NCBI GenBank assembly: GCA_027924585.1
Contig: BSBM01000361.1
Span: 39,388,501 to 39,452,500, forward strand
DNA length: 64,000 bases
Direction of reading: 5' to 3'
Source: Larix kaempferi
Lineage: Eukaryota > Streptophyta > Pinopsida > Pinales > Pinaceae
In this document: positions 58,701-64,000 of the stretch, one piece after another
Layout: every line of letters starts with the position of its first letter
How positions within the stretch are numbered: the stretch's first letter is position 1
Notes under the pieces: generated by a model
Database searches by the model: none
Told to the model about the DNA's origin: nothing
The model's input: only the letters and a program-made list of their open reading frames with translations
Program-made: the position numbers and the translations under genes

Positions 58701-59194
58701 TTAGGAATGAACCTCAGGATCCAAGAGAACTCATAGCAAATCATGTCGGATCTCTCAGGGTTCCTGCAATTGCCCAATACTTTGAAATTTTGTGAGAGAA
58801 AATCCTCACTACCTGTGTCTCGATGATTTTTAATATGCAGCAGTGTGCTTTGGAAGGTAGTGAGTATAGATGGCTATATTCTTCTTCATCTCTGAGGGAA
58901 GGGGATCCATACTGCTTGAAGAATTTCAAGCAAGCCTTGACAAGGGTTCTTGGGTATGTGCAGTGCATGAAAACATGTGTACCTTGTTGGATTGGATTGA
59001 GATTTAGATTTCCCCTCATATGGCTACCTGTGAGTCCTTATAGGACAAACTATGTTTTGACTAAGGAAGAAGAGAAGTTGTGTTGGCAGAGATGGTCAGC
59101 CTGTTATGGATTTGTGCCTTATGGTGAACCACCAGAACTTGCCTACAATCTCACCACTCTTCATAGATACAGCTTGGACTCACACTCGGATTAG
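55730..59194 (+). pseudogene. Element H ORF3: 1,155-codon frame after integrase, unknown function
   Basis: One reading frame from ATG 55730 to the TAG at 59192-59194 has no frameshift but 13 in-frame stops: TGA 55856, 57884, 58793; TAA 56315, 56678, 56768, 57623; TAG 57494, 57950, 58040, 58130, 58157, 58478. The N-terminal domain (to about 56310) has an EAIISKVTGLPQVG motif and resembles the folded start of ORF3 in E and I. The centre is an acidic Glu/Thr/Ala-rich repeat region with a basic nuclear-signal-like cluster (KKGRKRSGKKG ... KKRKTR, about 56890-56970), a coiled coil (about 57220-57330) and a CPEC motif (57416). The C-terminal domain (58160-59190) is folded-looking and Trp/Tyr-rich. 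No clear signal peptide or membrane segment is seen, so an envelope role is not supported. Homologous 3' ORFs are known in Athila-like elements. Confidence 0.8.
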
Positions 59195-59226
59195 TGAAGG
59201 TTGTTGCATGGGGACATGCAATCAGA

Positions 59227-59240
59227 TAGTTGGAGGGAGA
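59227..59240 (+). other. Element H polypurine tract
   Basis: AGTTGGAGGGAGA directly precedes the LTR start TGTTGGG at 59241. Confidence 0.85.
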
Positions 59241-60716
59241 TGTTGGGTATAGGAATTGCCCCTTTTTAACCATACTTATTTCATCATTTTGCCCAGTTAC
59301 ACCCTACTTTCATAAACCATATACATTCATTTTTCCAGATTAATCAGCAGTCCTGACAAGGTATAAATCATTATTGTTTCATTTAATTAAATGGCTAAGA
59401 TTGTTATGTATATGAATTCTAGCCTTCGATTTATGCTAACTTGTGTTGATTTCATTAAGTTAAGATCAGAGCACAAGTGTATCAATCGCAATGCCTTGGA
59501 AAGAATCATACGTGGTGCTAGTTGTTACTCTTCTGATTTGATTCCTCATATTTCAAGGGACAGCACATCTCTCCACGTGAAGCTATAACAGCTCACTGGA
59601 ACAGAGCATAGCTACAACAGATAGAACGCCTCCTAATTTGTTAAACCTTTCATCCATTTACTGCCAGAGTAACAACATCCTTCATGATTAATGGCCTCAT
59701 TATGGCTGTAACAGTTTAGTTGTAACTCTGCAGCATGAAGATCAGAGATCTTCATTGCTGCACGAAATTATTGGATCACGAACTGTATTTTGCATGTATA
59801 AATATGGGAAGGCTTTCGAAGTCTGGGGTTGGATAGTAATCATTTTGTACAGGTTGTAACAGAGAACTGAGACTGTGAATTACCATCTTTAATGAAGAGC
59901 ATAGTTACTTCCATTTATGTGTCTTAATTTGTGGTAGTTCATGGCGTCTCTGTTAGAAGGCCAGGGCCTTCCTTCTCGCAAAGATTGCTGAGTTAAGTAG
60001 GTAGTTAATTTATTCATTTCCTATTGTATGTTGTGGAATTGCATTAGGCATGTTTCTGATAGCTACAACAGAGATTTATAATTGCATTCTTTATTGGTAG
60101 TTTATTCTTTGCATTACAAATAGCTACAACTATGTGGTGTGATAGTTGAATGTGTAGATTAGTTTTGACTATGCATGTGTGTTCAATAGCTATTACAGCT
60201 AAGCTCATCTCCCATTCCTTTCAGTCATTTATGATTCCTAGGATTTCTAATGGTTATCAATTTATAGTTCAGGCTTATTTCTTAATTATGGTTGCTATTG
60301 TATCTTCATTTAATTCATTAGAATAGGAATATTTTGATTGAGTAACAGTAGTTGCTAGATGGATAATTTTGGTAAAGATTTAATACTGTAGTTTGATAAT
60401 TATAGGATTTAACTTCTTGCAAAAGTAATCTAGTTCATTTTCATTCTTAGATCAGTAACTTCTAGGTTGATTTCTGTAGGAAGGTAGTTGCACTTTGAAT
60501 TCCTAGATGTATGAGTTAGATTAGTTTCTTATGGAATGAATTTGGCTGAGAAGATAGGTAGGATTACTATCTCTATTCACTTGATCAACTACTGGAAATG
60601 TTTATGCATAGATTGTTCTTATTGCCATTGAAATAAAAGACCTCCTTGGGTTTGACAATTTATATTGAGCATCCTGTGTGTTAGTTTTAATTAATTGACA
60701 TATAGGGTGACCAACA
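59241..60716 (+). repeat. Element H 3' LTR, 1,476 bp
   Basis: It starts TGTTGG right after the polypurine tract and ends GACCAACA, giving the same 6-bp ends TGTTGG/CCAACA as element E. It aligns from 59302 onward with 42937-44352. TATAAATAT at 59797-59805. Confidence 0.92.
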
Positions 60717-63700
60717 CTAGTTAGAGCCTTTTTATGCCATTTGGCATCCATTTTGTTGTCTCTCTTTAGGATCGGGAGTCCTTTGTAGTTACACCATGAC
60801 TTTCTGATAAAGACTCATACTCTACTTTGACTTATGCTGGCCATGTCCCATAAGGAATCCCCCATTTTTTTTATTATCAAGTTGTGATTGCATTGCATCA
60901 TCCTGCTTGCCGCTTGAGCCTTGTGCCGGATCCCGCTTACTCAATTGTCAGCCTGGTGCCTGAGCACTTTCCCTGTCAATCCATGCAGAACTTTCATTTT
61001 CCTTTCACAATTTGATGACCCTTTACCCTGAGGGAACACCCCCCTGAGTGTCCACATCCTGCACATGCTTCCTTTCATTGATCATAGGTATGTTCCACTG
61101 CTTGGGACTAGTTTTCTCACCATCCGGAAATTGTTCCCTCACCTGTTGTACTATAAGCAATTTTATTCTTTTTCAAGCTTTCCCAAATATGAAAAAGACC
61201 AAAAAAATTAAAAACCTGAAAAAGTTGGACGGGAAAATTGTTACTACTTCTAGTTGGTAGCTGTTGTGTCACCTTTGAATAGAACATTCACTCCACTCCA
61301 TTCATTATGAGTCAGGACTATAGTAGGACCTTGGGAGATGTACCCATTTCTCAGTTGTTACTCCACCGGCTGGTTAAGCTTCTAGTCATTATGGAGCCCT
61401 TTGTTGATTCCTCCTGCATTGCACAGTGTTATTATCAGCTAGTACTTGAGTCTGTGTTGACTAAGTCTATTCATCTGCTCAGGCTCTTGTTCAAAGGAAT
61501 TCCTGAAACCAGAGTCGGCCACTCCTCATATCTCTTGACTATTGCATGTCATCTATCCTTAATGAGTCATTCCATTTGATCTGAGTTCTTACAAATCTTT
61601 CAGTGTAGCTGGTACCTCGTCTTGGTTTATGGGGGATTCCTTAATGCCCTCCTTCCAGCGAGTTTCGTTCCTTCGACTTCAACCCATTTATTCCGGAATT
61701 TGAGACTTAGAATTCGATTGAGTACCTTGAGGCTTGCAGTCATTAGTGGTAGGTTCTCTCACCATCGATAGTTTTGGGAATACATCAATGTCCTATGATC
61801 AATGGATTCATCCTGGTGTTCGACCTCAACACATCTATTCACACTTTGTTGATTGTACTATGTGCCCTGATGCCCATTTTCATTATTGGTGGGTTATCTC
61901 GCGTCTATTAACGGTATACATCATTGACTGGTAACCAAACGATGTCACATTAGGTTCGACTTCAACACCTTTATTCACTTGATGGGACTTGCACCGTAGA
62001 TGGTTTGTGTAGAATACCCCAAGAGTTAGTGGCATTCAGTATGCTACTTATGATCGTGAATATACTTATGAGATGCTATTTTTCATACATCAACAGTTTG
62101 TACCTCCATTTTTCACCAGTTGTCTCCTTTCAGTAGGAGACCGTCTCCTACTGTAGATGGTTTTGGCTATGATCACCTATGACATGTATTCATTATGTAC
62201 TTCCTACTGATGGCCATTGTATCAGATTGTTGTATTATACCGACATGTATTCAGAGATATCATTGTATTCTGATGAGTGGACTATTCCTTTTAGTTGTGT
62301 CTCCATCACTCCACTTCTAAGATTTATAATGTGTTTTAGACATCGCAGTATCGTTCTCTAACCTCACACTTAGGAGGCATCTGTTACAGTGTATTTTTCC
62401 ACCTTGTGAGCATCAGCAATTGTTGGCCTTTAGTTTCCCTATTTTTGTTCCTGTACGCTTGGTGTTCCACTATAGCCAACGTACATGCAGGATGCACCTA
62501 ATTAGCCTGCATACATCGAGTTACATGGTAAAAAGTAATTAAAACTCACTTTTTACTCCCAAGAAGCGGTCTTAGGCTGACCTTTGGCCCTCCATGCACC
62601 CGGAACGACTCGATTCGACCTTTCACCTACCTTTGGAAGGTTAAATATTGAGCTCTTATGGTGTATGGAAGAGAGGAGAAAGAGAGAGCAAGATAACTCT
62701 AGTGTATTTTTGCCGTTACTTGAGTCTACACTCATTGATCCTTGTTGTTGTGAACCCCTTATGTTCACCTACCAAACTCCTTTCATAGTTTGAGTTTTCC
62801 ATAGTATGGAGGATTGGAGTGGTGGAGGCATAAGTGGAGGGACCTAGTTCTCGGTTCAGATCGGTTGCCAGAAAGACGTTGTATTATGTACTTCGTGTTA
62901 TTAATTAATGGAAATACTCATTTTCTCATCCCATTGATGTTGTGAATGTTGTTTAAATTACATTGGGTTACATTTTCTTATCATATCATGGACCATTGCT
63001 ATTGATTATGCTAATGTCTTTCACATATTATATGCACCTGTTTGTATTTTTTGTTGAGACTAATTTGCAGGTTCAAGTGTAGAGGTTGAAATCTCAATGG
63101 GGATCTACTTCGAATATCCGGTTGAAGGTTGGCCTTTTCTCCATTATCTTAGAATTGTCATTTATGTAGCATTGCATTGGGAATTGAGTAGTGTTCTCCA
63201 TTCATCTATCTGTTGTGGTATGCCCCATACCATAGGATGTTTTTCTCCGTGACAACAAGCGACCATCCTTACACATATCAAAATATTTTGTTTGCAAGAT
63301 AATCCACAAGGAAATAAGACCAAACTCTAAACAAAACTCAAGGTAAACACCATGTGGAACAATAATACAAAGAGGAATAGAAATAGCAAGGTGGAGGAAA
63401 GAAAACCACAAGGGAGCACATGGTAAAAAGACTTGACAAAATTGTCAAGTAGGGAGAGATTTAAGTGGTCAACACTTAGATTTTCTAAGATGATGTGTAA
63501 TCCAAAATTATCAAGCTTGCCTATGCACAAGATGAAACAAAATTGGGGTTTCCCTCATCCTTGAGATGAGTGGCTATATAAGTTGTTTAATATGGCTATT
63601 AGTGTGGAAGTCAATGTTTCAGTGGCAAAATGACTTGCATTATCAATGTTTCGATTAGCGTGTCTTGATTATTGTTGATTTAGTGGCTACAATATGTTAT

Positions 63701-64000
63701 ATGTCATTGCTTGGCTTAGGAAAGTGTCATTTCATGTGAATAGTATTGATAAACAAGCTAATTATAAGATTAATCTCATGTTTACTTGATGGTCATTAGT
63801 AGGGTGGTTTGATTTCAAGTTTTTATTCAATCTTTGCTCAATAAAATGTGAGTTGTAGTGTTTTATTGCTGCTAGTTTTCTTTTAACTAAAACGATTATC
63901 TTGGATTATATGCAAGTTGATTAAAATCAAAATAAAAAATACAAAGTTTCATAGATATCCTTGGAACATCTAATACATAATTGCGACTGTAAATACAAGT
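60717..64000. other. Unassigned region right of H
   Basis: No recognisable gene was found. Three degenerate copies of TTCGACYTCAACNC...TTATTC occur at about 61671, 61819 and 61952, roughly 140 bp apart. A possible polypurine-plus-LTR start (TAGGAGGCATC then TGTTACAGTG) lies at 62382, followed to about 63.1 kb by sequence of LTR character, but no matching end or partner was found. The dispersed repeat at 63134 is listed separately. The rest to 64000 shows nothing. Confidence 0.4.
63134..63258 (+). repeat. Dispersed repeat, copy 2 (copy 1 at 25097)
   Basis: It shares CTTTTCTCCATTATCTTAG, GGGAATTGAGTAGTGTTCT and CCCCATACCATAGGATG with 25097-25205 in the same orientation. Confidence 0.8.

Larger units (their letters stand above)
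42887..60716 (+). mobile_element. Element H: Athila-like Ty3/gypsy retrotransposon with ORF3, carrying two inserts
   Basis: Order: 5' LTR, tRNA-Asp-type primer site, gag with two knuckles, protease, RT, RNase H, integrase, pyrimidine-rich minisatellite, ORF3, polypurine tract, 3' LTR. Removing the 731-bp solo LTR and the 3.27-kb insert leaves about 13.8 kb, within the Athila range. The long gag-pol, primer site, FMDD RT motif and large 3' ORF all fit Athila. Gag-pol has 19 in-frame stops before the last frame change but only two frameshifts. No target duplication could be found, and the left boundary is uncertain. Confidence 0.88.

Noticed and set aside
44444-59194. Stop-codon reassignment or programmed TAG readthrough, suggested by many in-frame TAG codons
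   Set aside because: TAA and TGA also occur, frameshifts are present, and TAG replaces conserved Trp as well as Gln. Decay at methylated sites explains this better.
55730-59194. Retrovirus-like envelope gene
   Set aside because: No signal peptide, clear transmembrane segment or cleavage site is visible. Position alone does not make it an envelope.
62382-63100. Possible LTR start TGTTACAGTG after a purine stretch
   Set aside because: No matching LTR end, partner LTR or target duplication was found, so it is mentioned only as a possibility in the unassigned region.

Overview
The window looks like intergenic DNA from a large, repeat-rich plant nuclear genome, and a gymnosperm is the likeliest source. 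I infer this from the families present (several Ty3/gypsy lineages with extra ORFs before gag and after integrase) and from their deep decay. I cannot name the species. I found no host gene, tRNA, rRNA or CRISPR array. Almost everything I can assign is LTR retrotransposon, in nested layers, and nearly every coding region is a pseudogene.

Layout. Positions 1-4824 hold the 5' part of a minus-strand gypsy element (A): LTR at 3204-4824, initiator-tRNA-Met primer site, a leader carrying a 31-bp palindromic minisatellite, then a decayed gag-protease that runs off the left edge. A appears to sit inside an older related LTR (B: 4825-5895 plus 18088-18620). B is also split by a complete minus-strand gypsy element E (5896-18082, 5-bp target duplication AAGAC). 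B itself lies in the 3' end of a plus-strand chromodomain element D (18621 to about 20 kb). About 20.0-24.8 kb is unassigned apart from a tandem duplication, and is followed by a copia gag scrap. A plus-strand gypsy element G (gag from about 26.76 kb, RT broken off near 41.47 kb) is interrupted by a complete 9,987-bp element F (28124-38110, target duplication ATTTG) that has no recognisable protein. An inverted scrap of another element's 3' ORF (I, 41.47-42.26 kb) follows. The right third is one large plus-strand Athila-like element H (about 42.9-60.7 kb), carrying a 731-bp solo LTR inside integrase (target duplication CGTAG) and a 3.27-kb LTR-like insertion (CTTCT) between integrase and a 1,155-codon third ORF. 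The last 3.3 kb is unassigned.

How the parts work together. Each element encodes, or once encoded, its own copy-and-paste cycle: LTR promoter, tRNA-primed reverse transcription, gag, protease, RT, RNase H and integrase. A and F prime from initiator tRNA-Met, whereas E and H have primer sites of the tRNA-Asp type. F must have been moved by proteins of another element. The relative order of insertion can be read from the nesting: D before B, B before A and E; G before F; H before its two inserts.

Main points of interest: ORF3-type genes downstream of integrase in different lineages (E, H, fragment I); two gag-like modules between protease and RT in E; the palindromic minisatellite in A's leader; the protein-less element F; and decay dominated by TAG nonsense codons with very few frameshifts.
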